A DNA stretch of 41,147 nt from the IMG/VR virus record IMGVR_UViG_3300047408_000169, positions 1-41,147 of that record; one strand, 5' to 3'. Shown in pieces: positions 7,271 through 16,681 of the stretch. The position numbers and the translations under genes were made by a program. The notes under the pieces were generated by a model. It was given only the letters and a program-made list of their open reading frames with translations, was not told the origin of the DNA and searched no databases. Source of the DNA: a virus. How positions within the stretch are numbered: the stretch's first letter is position 1; every line of letters begins with the position of its first letter.

Positions 7271-8331
7271 TGCCCGACGCGTTCACGCCCATTTTAGGCC
7301 TCATTCAGCCGGAGATCGGCTCCAGCCGGGACACGTGGGGCGCGAAATGGAACACGAATGCAAGCACGCTCGATCAGTATGTCTCGATGGCCATGCCAAT
7401 TGGCGGCGTGCTGGATTTCGCGGGATCAAACGCGCCACCCGGCTGGCTGATCTGTGACGGGCGTACTGTCTCGCGCGTTACCTACGGCGCGCTATTCGCG
7501 GTGATCGGCACATATTGGGGCGCCGGCGATGGTTCGACCACGTTCCGCCTTCCGAACACGCCCGGCCGCGCTCTGGTCGGACCCGGTTCGTTTGTCGATG
7601 ACAGCGGCGGCAGCTATGTCTTCCCTCTCGGTTTCGCGACCGGATATGTGACCAACACCATCCTGCGCGATCATCTGCCGAATTATGTCATGGTCTCGGA
7701 CAGCCAGGGCTATCACGCGCACGGCGGCCAAACTGTTGATGCCGGATACCATCATCACACCACCGATACCGAGGGCGGCCACCGGCACTCCGGCTCGACG
7801 GATGGCAACGGCAGCCATTCGCATACCGGGATCACCGACTCCGGGGGTAGCCATCAGCACAATATCAGCCTGAACATCGCGGGCGCCGTGTCGCCCGGCG
7901 GCGGCGGCACGCCCGGCGCCAGCACCGGTGTCTACATCACCGACCCGGCCGGCATCCACGCTCACACGTTCACCACGAGTGTGATCCCAAACCATAGTCA
8001 CGTCATCTTCTCGGACGGCGACCACTGGCACACCACGACGGATGACGGCGTGCATAACCACGGCATTTACGGCGACGGCGCGCACCAGCATGGCATCAGC
8101 CTGGGCGGCTATGGCAACCCGATCGCGGTTTTGTCACCGGTTCTGGTGATGACAAAGATCATCTACGCGGGCCATCAGGCGGTCGTGCATCTGTCGATCA
8201 CCACCAACCCCCCGGCGGTCACCGCCGCCGATGAGCTGGCGATGTTGCGCGAAGAGGTGGCGGCGTTGCGCGCGTTGTTCGAGACGCCCCGTCAGCGGCT
8301 GCTGCGCGCTCCGTCCAGGGGTCCGCACTGA
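7267..8331 (+). CDS. Tail collar-domain fibre protein with HxH repeats
   Basis: This encodes 354 residues from ATG 7267 (ATGA overlap). Residues 6-40 are an anchor module like that of fibre B ('LGLIQPEIGSSRDTWGAKWN'). Residues about 44-105 form a phage tail collar domain (PF07484 type), with 'GWLICDGRTVSR', 'YGALFAVIGTYWG' and 'TTFRLPNTPGR'. Residues about 150-280 contain roughly ten HxH motifs (HAH, HHH, HRH, HSH, HQH, HWH, HNH), as in T4 gp12/gp37 tips where histidines bind iron along the trimer axis. The C-terminus has a short leucine-rich coiled coil (about 320-340). It is likely a receptor-binding tip. Metal binding is inferred. Confidence 0.85.
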   Translation: MMPDAFTPILGLIQPEIGSSRDTWGAKWNTNASTLDQYVSMAMPIGGVLDFAGSNAPPGWLICDGRTVSRVTYGALFAVIGTYWGAGDGSTTFRLPNTPGRALVGPGSFVDDSGGSYVFPLGFATGYVTNTILRDHLPNYVMVSDSQGYHAHGGQTVDAGYHHHTTDTEGGHRHSGSTDGNGSHSHTGITDSGGSHQHNISLNIAGAVSPGGGGTPGASTGVYITDPAGIHAHTFTTSVIPNHSHVIFSDGDHWHTTTDDGVHNHGIYGDGAHQHGISLGGYGNPIAVLSPVLVMTKIIYAGHQAVVHLSITTNPPAVTAADELAMLREEVAALRALFETPRQRLLRAPSRGPH

Positions 8332-9878
8332 TGGCGCGCGTTCCACAGGCGCCACCCCCCGGCGTTGTGCGCGCGGCCACGCCCGAGGCTACTCCGGGGA
8401 GATGGTATGATTGCAATCTGGTGCGTTTCAGAGGCGGCCAGACGCAGCCGATCGGCGGCAACGCGGCGATCCCCGAGAGCCTGATGCCCGACAGCCCGCG
8501 CGACCTGCTGACGTGGCACGACAACAGTCATGTGCGCTGGGCCGCGATCGGCACCGACACGAAACTGTTCGCTTACCGGTTCGACCTCGAGACGCTCTAC
8601 GACATCACGCCGGCCGGCGTCGGCGGCCTCGATCCGCCCGGCGCGCTGACCGGCTATGGCCTTGGGGATTACGGCGAGAACCTCTACGGCACCGCGCGCG
8701 AAAGCTCCGACATCGGCCCGCAGGACATCGCCGCGACGATGGGCGACAAGTGGTCGCTCGATACCTTCGGCGAGGATCTGCTGGTGGTGCCGACGCAGGA
8801 CGGGCATTTGTTCCGCTGGTCGCCTCAGACACCGGCCACGCCGGCCGCGCTGGTCGCCGCCGCGCCGGATCAAAATCGCGGCGTGATCGTCACTGACCAG
8901 CGCCACGTAGTGCTGTATGGCAGCGGCGGCAACCCGCGCATGATCGCGTGGTCGGATCAGGAGAACCCCGATCTGTGGATACCCGACGTGACCAACCTCG
9001 CCGGCGACAAGGAGCTGGCGACACAGTCCTACGCCATGACGGCGATCAAGGTGTCCGACGGGATTTTAATTCTGACCGGCAACGATTGCCACAAGATGGT
9101 TTATGTCGGCGCGCCCTATGCTTACGGTATCGTAAGGATCGCCACCGGCTGCGGGCCGATCTCGCCGCGTGCGGTGATCGGCGTCGGCAATGTCGTCGCG
9201 TGGCCCGGTGTGCAGAATTTCTGGACCTATCAGGGCACCGTGCAGCCGTTGGTGTGTGACGTGCAGGACTGGTTCTATTCGCTGGTCAATCGTTCCATGG
9301 TCGGGCGGATATTCGGCGCGCCAAACCCGGCGTTCACCGAGCTGTGGTGGGACTGGCCCGACGAGGGCTCGATCGAATGCAACCGGTATCTTATCTGGAA
9401 TTACGCCGACACGGGCCACCCATGGGCGATTGGCGTGCGCTCGCGCACGGCGGCCGATCCAGTGGGGACGATGGACTATCCTGTCCTGGGTGGTCTCGAC
9501 CTCGCCGGCGACGGCTACCTGTTCTTGCACGAGTATGGCTGGAGTGATGACGGGATGCCGCGCGCTTCGGCTGGTCTGGTTTACGCCGAGACTGGCAACA
9601 TCGTGCTCGGCGAGGGCGATCGGCGCTATAACGTCACGCAACTGGTCCTCGATATCGACCCGAGCGAGGCGGCGGTGGGGTTCCGTTTCTTTCCGCGCGA
9701 GCAGCCGGCCGACGCGGCCTCGGAATACGATACCGGGCTTTATACCGAAATCCACGATGGGCTGATGGATTTACGTTTCAGTGGGAGATCAATCCGAATG
9801 CGTATGGAAGCCCTGGCCGATGCCGGTTTCGCGGTCGGCAAAACGCGGCTCGAGATCAAGCTGGCGGGAAGCCGCTGA
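8331..9878 (+). CDS. P22 gp10-like packaged-DNA stabilisation/tail hub protein
   Basis: This encodes 515 residues starting within the previous stop (TGATG). The pattern 'GRWYDCNLVRFRGGQTQPIGG' near the N-terminus, followed by repeated blade-like segments ('HVRWAAIGTDTKLFAYRFD', 'DLLVVPTQDGHLFRW', 'RHVVLYGSGGNPRMIAWSDQENPDLW'), is typical of the beta-propeller tail proteins of the gp10 family that plug the portal-tail channel after packaging. The length is close to the family's usual ~470-520 residues. Gene order before the GNAT-like and ejection genes supports the call. Confidence 0.82.
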   Translation: MARVPQAPPPGVVRAATPEATPGRWYDCNLVRFRGGQTQPIGGNAAIPESLMPDSPRDLLTWHDNSHVRWAAIGTDTKLFAYRFDLETLYDITPAGVGGLDPPGALTGYGLGDYGENLYGTARESSDIGPQDIAATMGDKWSLDTFGEDLLVVPTQDGHLFRWSPQTPATPAALVAAAPDQNRGVIVTDQRHVVLYGSGGNPRMIAWSDQENPDLWIPDVTNLAGDKELATQSYAMTAIKVSDGILILTGNDCHKMVYVGAPYAYGIVRIATGCGPISPRAVIGVGNVVAWPGVQNFWTYQGTVQPLVCDVQDWFYSLVNRSMVGRIFGAPNPAFTELWWDWPDEGSIECNRYLIWNYADTGHPWAIGVRSRTAADPVGTMDYPVLGGLDLAGDGYLFLHEYGWSDDGMPRASAGLVYAETGNIVLGEGDRRYNVTQLVLDIDPSEAAVGFRFFPREQPADAASEYDTGLYTEIHDGLMDLRFSGRSIRMRMEALADAGFAVGKTRLEIKLAGSR

Positions 9879-10102
9879 TGGCGACCGTTCGCCGCGCGTT
9901 TCCGCCGCAGCCGTTCATGCCGCCGGGCGGCGACGACATCGATGTCAAATTCAGTCAGGTCGCCGAGGCGATCAACAAGAAGGCCGACCAGTCCAACACG
10001 CCGATGTTCAGCGCGGTGCTGTTGCGCGCGTCGGATGGTTCGACGTGGCAGTTGCGGATCTCACCCATGGGTGTGCTGATCATCGATCAGGTGGACGTGT
10101 GA
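9878..10102 (+). CDS. Small conserved tail-region protein
   Basis: This encodes 74 residues beginning in the TGATG of the gp10-like gene. It has a Pro-rich start ('RRAFPPQPFMPPGGDD'), a central helix and a C-terminal beta hairpin ('TWQLRISPMGVLIIDQVDV'). No function is known to me. The compact overlap on both sides (GTGA to the next gene) indicates translational coupling with the gp10-like and GNAT-like proteins. It could be a minor tail component. Confidence 0.7.
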   Translation: MATVRRAFPPQPFMPPGGDDIDVKFSQVAEAINKKADQSNTPMFSAVLLRASDGSTWQLRISPMGVLIIDQVDV

Positions 10103-10488
10103 CCCCAGCCGAGCGCACCGCCAGGATGGAGACGGCGCTGCGGCTCGGCGGCGATTTGCACGCGGTGCCTGACGTCGTCGCCGCCGTGAAAGAGGGTCGG
10201 GCGCAGTTCTGGGGTCGTGATGACGGCATGGTCGTGACCGAGCTGCAGGTATTCCCCTCCCGCCGCGTGCTGAACTACTGGCTCGTCGCCGGCCGGCTGC
10301 GCGATTGCCTCGCGCTCGAGCCGGAGATCGAAGCCTGGGCGGTCGATCATGGCGCGTCCGTCGCGACCGCGAACGGATTGCCAAAATGGGGCTACGTCGG
10401 CGGTCGGATCGGCTGGCGCGAGTGGCACCTGCGAAACTACTGGAAGCCGTTGACCGAGGAAGGACAGGCTTATGGCCAAGGGCCCTAG
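10099..10488 (+). CDS. GNAT-fold acetyltransferase-like phage protein
   Basis: This encodes 129 residues from GTG 10099, overlapping the preceding stop as GTGA; a longer upstream frame is antisense noise. The pattern 'VKEGRAQFWGRDDGMVVTELQVFPSRRVLNYWLVAGRL' then 'LEPEIEAWAVDHGAS' and 'GRIGWREWHLRNYWKPL' matches a small GNAT-like family found near tail and ejection genes in podoviruses. The canonical acetyl-CoA P-loop (Q/RxxGxG/A) is not evident, so it may be a structural or non-catalytic member. It overlaps the ejection gene downstream by 17 bases. Confidence 0.7.
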   Translation: MTPAERTARMETALRLGGDLHAVPDVVAAVKEGRAQFWGRDDGMVVTELQVFPSRRVLNYWLVAGRLRDCLALEPEIEAWAVDHGASVATANGLPKWGYVGGRIGWREWHLRNYWKPLTEEGQAYGQGP

Positions 10489-11605
10489 CCAGACCGCCAC
10501 CACCACCCAGTCAGGCAGCAGCACGACGGCATTACCGGACTGGCTGAGCAACGCGGCGCAGAGCGCGGTGCAGCGGGCGACGGATCTGAGCAACACCACC
10601 CCACCGGCCTACGGCGGGCAGCTCGTGGCCAATCAGAGCCCCGACACCACGGCGGCCTACCAGGGCGTGCGGGATCTGCGGGGTTCGGCCGATCCGGCGT
10701 TCAACACGGCGGCCAATGCCTGGAACGGGGTGATCGGCCAACTGGCGCCGCAGACGGCCGCCGGCATCAACTCCCTGTCGAGCCAGCTTTACGACAACTA
10801 TTCCCGATCCGTGGTGGACCCCGGCGTGGGGCTGCTGGGCGGCTATCTCAGCGGCGGCCCGGCGACGGCCGATCAGGTGGCCGGTAATGCCCGAACCCTG
10901 ATGACACCCTACGGCCAGCAGGTGATCGACCCCACGATCGCCGCCGGCCAGAGGCAGCTCGCGCTGGCCAAACAGGGCATCGCGGCGCAGGCCAACAATG
11001 TCGGCGCGTTCGGCGGCTCGCGGCAGGGCGTCGAGGAGGGCGTCGCCGACGCCCAGGCGGCGCTGGGCACCGAGCAGACCGTCGGCAACCTGCTTAATTC
11101 CGGCTGGGGGCAGGCGTTGACGCCGGCCTATGGCACCGCGATCCAGGCCGGCCAGGAGGGCTACGGCGCGGCCGGCGGCCTATCGGGTCTGATCCAAAGC
11201 GGTTACGGAGCGGCCGCCACGCAGGGCCAGAGCCTCGCCAACCAGAACCTGAACACCGGTATCCTGGCGGCGCAGCAACTGCCGGGGCAGGCGGTGACCC
11301 AGGCCGGCCTCGACCTGAACCAGTTACAGGCGCTCGGCAACGTCGGCACGGCCGAGCAGGGGTTCCAGCAGCAGGGCCTCAATACCGCGTATGGGCAGTA
11401 TCTGCAGGGCATAAACCAGCCGTATCAGAACCTCGACGTGCTGCTCGCCGCGCTCGGCGGCGTGCCCTACGGCACCACGACCACGAGCAGCGGTACCGAC
11501 ACCACGCGGCAGCAGAGCGATCCCGGCCTGCTCAACACGATCGGGGCTTATGTCGGGTTCGGCACGAAGATCGCCAGCGCGGCCGGCAAGGCATTTGGGG
11601 GGTAG
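10472..11605 (+). CDS. Internal virion/ejection-type protein (Gln/Ala/Gly-rich)
   Basis: This encodes 377 residues with GGAAGGA a few bases before ATG 10472. It is a long helical, Gln/Ala/Gly-rich sequence with repeated 'AAQ..G..Q' segments, and towards its C-terminus 'INQPYQNLDVLLAALGGVPYG' followed by a Thr/Ser tail. That ending is typical of a phage family annotated as DNA transfer or internal virion protein. It is the first of four consecutive genes (10.5-16.7 kb) with such composition upstream of a putative holin, the position of ejection proteins in podoviruses. The exact role is inferred. Confidence 0.68.
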   Translation: MAKGPSQTATTTQSGSSTTALPDWLSNAAQSAVQRATDLSNTTPPAYGGQLVANQSPDTTAAYQGVRDLRGSADPAFNTAANAWNGVIGQLAPQTAAGINSLSSQLYDNYSRSVVDPGVGLLGGYLSGGPATADQVAGNARTLMTPYGQQVIDPTIAAGQRQLALAKQGIAAQANNVGAFGGSRQGVEEGVADAQAALGTEQTVGNLLNSGWGQALTPAYGTAIQAGQEGYGAAGGLSGLIQSGYGAAATQGQSLANQNLNTGILAAQQLPGQAVTQAGLDLNQLQALGNVGTAEQGFQQQGLNTAYGQYLQGINQPYQNLDVLLAALGGVPYGTTTTSSGTDTTRQQSDPGLLNTIGAYVGFGTKIASAAGKAFGG

Positions 11606-11608
11606 ACC

Positions 11609-11971
11609 ATGGCGGGACCGTTCGGGAGTATTTCATCGGACGCATCGAGCCCGTCGACCTACGGCGATACGACCGGCTTCAACAGCGCGAACACCGGCTC
11701 GGGCATCGACTGGAACGGCGTGCTGAAGACGCTTGGCCAGGGCAGCCCCGCCACCAGCGACCAGCCGATCGCCATCCCGCCGCTGCAGGCGCAGCAGCCG
11801 TCGATCCCGCAATCGACGGCGGTCGGATCGCATCTCGGGTTCAACCTGCGTGACGTCATCGAGCTGCTCTACAAGCGGCAACAGGCCTATCAGGCGGCCG
11901 GCATGAGCCCAAAGGGTGGCGTGGTGCCGCCCGACTTCAGCGCGCCGATGGGCCTCCTGGGGATACGCTGA
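11609..11971 (+). CDS. Small hypothetical protein of the ejection block
   Basis: This encodes 120 residues with a G-rich ribosome site just before ATG 11609. The first 70 residues are Ser/Thr/Gly-rich and probably disordered. A short helix ('FNLRDVIELLYKRQQAYQAAG') follows, then 'PPDFSAPMGLLGIR'. No family is recognised. It overlaps the next gene by one base, indicating coupling with the transglycosylase protein. It could be a small internal virion protein. Confidence 0.65.
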   Translation: MAGPFGSISSDASSPSTYGDTTGFNSANTGSGIDWNGVLKTLGQGSPATSDQPIAIPPLQAQQPSIPQSTAVGSHLGFNLRDVIELLYKRQQAYQAAGMSPKGGVVPPDFSAPMGLLGIR

Positions 11972-14259
11972 TGTCCGAAAGCACATCCACACCCGCCACC
12001 GGGCTGCTCGATCCCGCGCTGCTGGACCGCTACCTTAAAGCCCTCGACCGGCCGCTGCCCGACGTGCAACCCGACACCACTCCGTCGTCCAGCGGCCTGT
12101 TCACGCGGATCATCTCCAAACTGGGCGAGTTCGCCGGCAGCCCGGGGCCGGAGACGCTCAAGGCGCTGTCGCCTCGCGAGCGCGAGGATGCCGGGCTGCA
12201 GGCGTTGTCCCGCTTTGGCACCGGCCTGTTGCAAGCCTCCGGCTCGGGCCAGTGGATCGGATCGAACCTCGGCCGCGCGTTCGCCGGCGCCGAGCGCGGC
12301 TATGACGAAACCGGCCGACAGGCCGTCGGCAATTTGGCGGCGCGCCAGGGCTACGCGATCCAGCAGCAGCAGGACCAGCTCGCGCGCATCAAGGAGGCGC
12401 TGCCGCTGCTGACGCTGGCGCAGCAGCAGGCGCTCGTCAGCCGCGTGCCTTACTCGGTGGGCGGCGGCGGCGGCGGCGGCGCGCCGTCGGGCGACACCGG
12501 CGACGGCACCTACGTGGGTGCGATCGGCGGCCACGAGGGCACCGGCCAGAACCCGTTCTCCTCGGCGGTCGGTGTCGGCCAGTTCATCGACAGCACCTGG
12601 GGTGATTTCATCAAGGACAATCCTCAGTATTTTGCCGGCATGACGCCCGAGCAGGCGATGGCGTCGCGCAAAGATCCAGCGTTCGGCAAGCAGATCGGCC
12701 CGATCGCGATCGAGTGGCTGGCGAAGCAGAACGCGCCGATCCTGGCGACCGGCGGCGTGGCGCCGTCAGGCCAGTCGCTCGGCATCGCGCACTACCTCGG
12801 CGCCGTGCCGGCCGCCCAGGTGATGGTCGCGCCGGATAACGTCCCGGTCAGCCAGTTCCTGGGCAAAAAGGCGCTCGACGCCAACCCCGAGCTGCGGACC
12901 ATGACGGTCGGGCAGATCAAAGCCCGCTACGCGAACACACCCAACCCGTCGTTCATGCGGCAGGCGGCCGCCACGCCATCAGCGACACCACCTCCCGCTG
13001 GCGGTGCGCCGGCACCGCCCGCGCCGGTTGGCACCCAACCGCCCGGCACCCAGGTCGCGACACCGCCGCCGGTTCAGGTCGCCGGCCCTGGCGCCGCCAG
13101 CGTGCCCACCGCTGCCGCGCCGGAGCCGACCGCGCCCGCCACGCCCCCACCGGCGCCCAGCGCGGGGCCGCCGGTGTTCACCTACACCCCGTCCCAGATC
13201 CCGCCCGGCCTGATCCCACCCGGCACGTTCACCCCGGCGCAACAGGCCGCCATGAAGACCATCGAGGACGCCTATGTGCACGAGCGGCAGGTGGCAGCGA
13301 CGCCGGCCGACGTGCAGAAAGCCGAAAGCAATTTTGGCACCAACATGACCAAGGTGCTCGGCAGCCAGACCGACGCGGCGAAGGTGGCGACCGACGCGCT
13401 GCTCAAATTCCATGAGGCGGATTTCAAGCAGCAGCAGGACACGCACGGTAAGATGCTGATGGACTACATTGACCAGCAGAAATTCGCGCGCGAGAACGCG
13501 GCGAAAGCGGTCGACGCGGCCCAGGCGCAAAAATACGCGCTTGAACTGAAACGCGCCGAAACCGCTGGCACGATTGAACAACAAGGCCAGTTGGTTTCCC
13601 TCAAAGGCGACGAAAAGCGGCTGGAGAGCATCGGCACGGCGGCCAGCGCCGCGCAGCAGGTGTCCACCAGCATCCGGCAGCTTATCCCGGTTATCCAATC
13701 GCTGCCGCCCAGCAGCCCGGTCATGGCCGCGCTGGGAGCCTATCCACAACTGACCGGCTACCTGAAAAGCGCCGGCATCATCAGCTCTGATACCGCCGAC
13801 AATGTATCCTTGTTCCAAGGGCTGACCGATCACCTGTCAACACAACTGCGGACCAGCGGCACCGGTTCGATGTCGGACAATGATCTGGCGACGTTCAAGC
13901 GTGCGCTGCCGCAACTCATGGCCTCGCCGGATGGCCGTCTGAAAGCAGCGGCGTTCCTGCAGAACCTCGCCGACCGGGTCGTGCAGGAGCAGGAGTTCAC
14001 ATCGGATTATTTCCGCCGCGTCGAAAACGGCAAGCAGGCCAATAATCTCAGCCATCTTAATGACGCCCTGAAGGCGCCACGCCGGCTCGATGAGAACGGC
14101 ATCAACAGGGGCGGGCTCGGGCCGGTGGTGCCGCAGGCACCCCGGGGCATGGACTACCAGACCGCGCAAGAGTGGCTGCGGACCAACGTCGAGTCAGGGC
14201 ACCCCTACACGGCCTATTTGCCGGGCAACGACAAACCCCAGCTACTGGTGCGCGAATAA
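11971..14259 (+). CDS. Ejection protein with lytic transglycosylase-like domain
   Basis: This encodes 762 residues. The first nine residues (MSESTSTPA) equal those of the scaffold protein. After a helical region and a run of about eight glycines comes an SLT-like domain: 'IGGHEGTGQNPFSSAVGVGQFIDSTW', with Glu189 in the position of the catalytic acid, then 'TPEQAMASRKDPAFGKQIGP'. A Pro/Ala linker (about 330-410) leads to a long helical C-terminal half with Gln-rich coiled coils. Such proteins open the peptidoglycan during DNA entry and are carried in the virion. Since no other cell-wall enzyme is visible, it might also contribute to lysis, which is speculative. Confidence 0.8.
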   Translation: MSESTSTPATGLLDPALLDRYLKALDRPLPDVQPDTTPSSSGLFTRIISKLGEFAGSPGPETLKALSPREREDAGLQALSRFGTGLLQASGSGQWIGSNLGRAFAGAERGYDETGRQAVGNLAARQGYAIQQQQDQLARIKEALPLLTLAQQQALVSRVPYSVGGGGGGGAPSGDTGDGTYVGAIGGHEGTGQNPFSSAVGVGQFIDSTWGDFIKDNPQYFAGMTPEQAMASRKDPAFGKQIGPIAIEWLAKQNAPILATGGVAPSGQSLGIAHYLGAVPAAQVMVAPDNVPVSQFLGKKALDANPELRTMTVGQIKARYANTPNPSFMRQAAATPSATPPPAGGAPAPPAPVGTQPPGTQVATPPPVQVAGPGAASVPTAAAPEPTAPATPPPAPSAGPPVFTYTPSQIPPGLIPPGTFTPAQQAAMKTIEDAYVHERQVAATPADVQKAESNFGTNMTKVLGSQTDAAKVATDALLKFHEADFKQQQDTHGKMLMDYIDQQKFARENAAKAVDAAQAQKYALELKRAETAGTIEQQGQLVSLKGDEKRLESIGTAASAAQQVSTSIRQLIPVIQSLPPSSPVMAALGAYPQLTGYLKSAGIISSDTADNVSLFQGLTDHLSTQLRTSGTGSMSDNDLATFKRALPQLMASPDGRLKAAAFLQNLADRVVQEQEFTSDYFRRVENGKQANNLSHLNDALKAPRRLDENGINRGGLGPVVPQAPRGMDYQTAQEWLRTNVESGHPYTAYLPGNDKPQLLVRE

Positions 14260-16676
14260 TGAGCGGAACACTGGCGGCGCCGCTTACGGCGGCTGACGCG
14301 TTCAGGGAGGCCAGTCCTTCGGGTGGTATCGACTTTCCGCTGTCCAATGACGCCCAGGCGCGGGCATTGGCGCAACACGCGGCAGACGCTCAACCGCCTC
14401 CGCCGCCCGGCCCCCGAGGGCCGCCAAGCCCGTTGACGACATCCTACGACAGGGTTCCGACGCATGAGTTCGCGGGATCGTTCGAGGCCCCCGGCGTCAC
14501 GCCCGGTGGCATGGGCACCCTGGCGCGCGGTGCGGCCGATCTGGTCACCGGCAACAGCGCCGCACGGCCCGAGCTGCCGGCACTGCACATGCCGGGCCTG
14601 GGCCTCGGGCCGCTCGACGCGAAAGCCTGGGGCATCATCGGCAACATGGCGCTGTCGCGCGATCCGGCGGCGCTCGAGCGCGCCATCGCGTCACGCCTGC
14701 CCGAGGCCAAATTCGCCGGCGAGGGACCAGAGCGCACCGTGCAGGTGCCGGGCGGTCCCGAGATGTATCTCGACCGGCCCGGGTTCACGCCGCAGAAAGC
14801 CTTGTTCTACGGGCCGCAGACCGCCGCCGCGCTGGCCTCGAGCGGCCGCTCGATCGCGGCCCAGATGGCACTCGCCGGCGGGCAGCACGCGCTTTCGACC
14901 GCCGGCAGCTACGGCCTGGGTGGTGCCGCGAGCCCGGTCGACCCGTTCGGCACCGCGCTGGCGGTGGCCGCTCCCGGGGTGCTCGGCGCCGCCGGCGCTG
15001 GTCTGATCAAGGCCTACGACTGGCTCAACAGCGAGGTGACGCCGCCGGCCGCCGAGGCGGTCAGGCGGCTTGGGCTGCAGGGCATGAGCGCCGCCGATCA
15101 GGCGGCCTCGGCGATCGCCGAGCGGGCCCGCACGCTCTACCGCTGGGGCTTCGCCGGCAAACCCGGCGACATCCTCAACGACCCGGTGCTGATCGCCAAG
15201 GAAGACCTCGCGGCCAACGCCGGCCCACCCGGCGCGCGGCGGCTGATGAGCGAGTTCCACCGCACCAACGCCGGCATGGTCGACACCAACAAGCGCGAGA
15301 TCATCGCGCGGGCGGCCGGCGACGTGCCGCCGGGGCGCCCGGTTCCGCCTGAATACGCGCCGAATGAGAGCGAGTTTGGCGACCGGATCAACACCGCCGT
15401 GGCCGGCCGCGCCGCCGCGCTGCGCGGTGTCGAGCGGCAGCACTGGGACGCGATCGGCGATCTGTCGCCGACCACCGAAGCGGGCCGCTCGGTCGCCTTC
15501 TCGCCTGACGTCTCGGCTGAGATCCTGGGCAATCACGCGACCACCATGAACAGGTTCTTCGGTGAGCCGCAGGGCCCTGGCGGGGCCCATACGCCGCTGC
15601 AGCTCGGCGACACCGGTCAGCTCGCGGCCGACGCGTTCACCCGCATCCGGCAGATCCTGCTGCCGCCGGCGGCGACCGAGGGCGGCGTCCGGCCGATCAT
15701 GCCGTTCAACCTCGGCCACCTGCAGGACATGCGGCAGATGCTCGGCAACATCGTCGCCGACAAGCCGGGCACGACGGCGGCGGCGGCCGCCCAGCAGATG
15801 CGGCGCCAGATCGACGCCGCCGTGGCGAACGCCGAGGCCACGCCGGGGCAGCTCGTGGGCAACCCCGCCGCGCTGGAGCGGTTCCGCGCCGCCAACACCG
15901 CGACCCGGGCGCGCCATCAGTTCATGGAGCCGGAGGACAATCCGGCGGCTGAGCGGCTGGTCGCCGGCATCACCAACCCGGCCGCCCCGGCGACCGGGCA
16001 GGAGACGATCACGAATATCCTGGGGAGTGGCAATCCGGTCACACCTGGGGGCGGCACCAACCCGGTCGTCGTCCACCTCGGCCAGCATCTCGGCTCCGGG
16101 TTCAATGAACCGGCCTCCGGCGCGCTGACCCTGCGGACGCTCTACGGCAACCGAGGCACCTCGGCGACCGCCGAGACGACGCCGGCACGCTACGACTACG
16201 ACAGCACCTCGAACCGCATCGCTGCCCAGCTCGGCGGCCGGGGCAGCGACGTCACCGACGCGCTGCTACACCCGGATGTCCGGGAGCAGCTCGGCTCGTT
16301 CCAGCGCGCGCTCGACATCCTCGGCGCCGCCGGCCGGCGGGGCGGGCCGCGCCAGAACGCCTCCGGCACGGGCTACGTGGGCATGATGACCAGGGAGCTG
16401 CCGTTCGGCCTGGGGCCGATGGTGGACCGGCTACAGGCCACCCTGGCGGCCCAGCGCGCCGTCCAGGGCGGCGCCGAGCTGGTCGATCGCGCGGCCCGTG
16501 GCGCCAACACCGAGGCCGGCCTGCAGATCCGCCTGCCGCGTCAGAGCACGATCCAAGGGCCCGATCCACGCAATCCGTTTTACGACTGGCAGCCGGGGGC
16601 GTGGCGGGCCGGCACCCCGATCTATCGCGGCGGCGGCCTGCTCGGCGCCGAGGCGCTCGAGCCAACCGGGAGGTAA
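14259..16676 (+). CDS. Large internal virion/ejection protein
   Basis: This encodes 805 residues; ATG 14259 overlaps the preceding TAA (TAATG). It has a Pro-rich segment (about 42-55), Gly/Ala-rich hydrophobic stretches around 195-255 ('AALASSGRSIAAQMALAGG', 'FGTALAVAAPGVLGAAGAG') and then long amphipathic helices with many Arg and Ala ('AADQAASAIAERARTLYRW'). No enzymatic motif is visible. Size, composition and position as the last virion gene before a holin-like gene suggest a P22 gp16- or gp20-type DNA-transfer role, which is inference. A 465-codon antisense frame beneath it is a GC shadow. Confidence 0.65.
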   Translation: MSGTLAAPLTAADAFREASPSGGIDFPLSNDAQARALAQHAADAQPPPPPGPRGPPSPLTTSYDRVPTHEFAGSFEAPGVTPGGMGTLARGAADLVTGNSAARPELPALHMPGLGLGPLDAKAWGIIGNMALSRDPAALERAIASRLPEAKFAGEGPERTVQVPGGPEMYLDRPGFTPQKALFYGPQTAAALASSGRSIAAQMALAGGQHALSTAGSYGLGGAASPVDPFGTALAVAAPGVLGAAGAGLIKAYDWLNSEVTPPAAEAVRRLGLQGMSAADQAASAIAERARTLYRWGFAGKPGDILNDPVLIAKEDLAANAGPPGARRLMSEFHRTNAGMVDTNKREIIARAAGDVPPGRPVPPEYAPNESEFGDRINTAVAGRAAALRGVERQHWDAIGDLSPTTEAGRSVAFSPDVSAEILGNHATTMNRFFGEPQGPGGAHTPLQLGDTGQLAADAFTRIRQILLPPAATEGGVRPIMPFNLGHLQDMRQMLGNIVADKPGTTAAAAAQQMRRQIDAAVANAEATPGQLVGNPAALERFRAANTATRARHQFMEPEDNPAAERLVAGITNPAAPATGQETITNILGSGNPVTPGGGTNPVVVHLGQHLGSGFNEPASGALTLRTLYGNRGTSATAETTPARYDYDSTSNRIAAQLGGRGSDVTDALLHPDVREQLGSFQRALDILGAAGRRGGPRQNASGTGYVGMMTRELPFGLGPMVDRLQATLAAQRAVQGGAELVDRAARGANTEAGLQIRLPRQSTIQGPDPRNPFYDWQPGAWRAGTPIYRGGGLLGAEALEPTGR

Positions 16677-16681
16677 CGACG

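Noticed and set aside
14691-16088. 465-codon - strand frame inside the large ejection protein gene
   Set aside because: It is Arg/Gly-rich, with no promoter or ribosome site, and is the shadow of a compact late operon.
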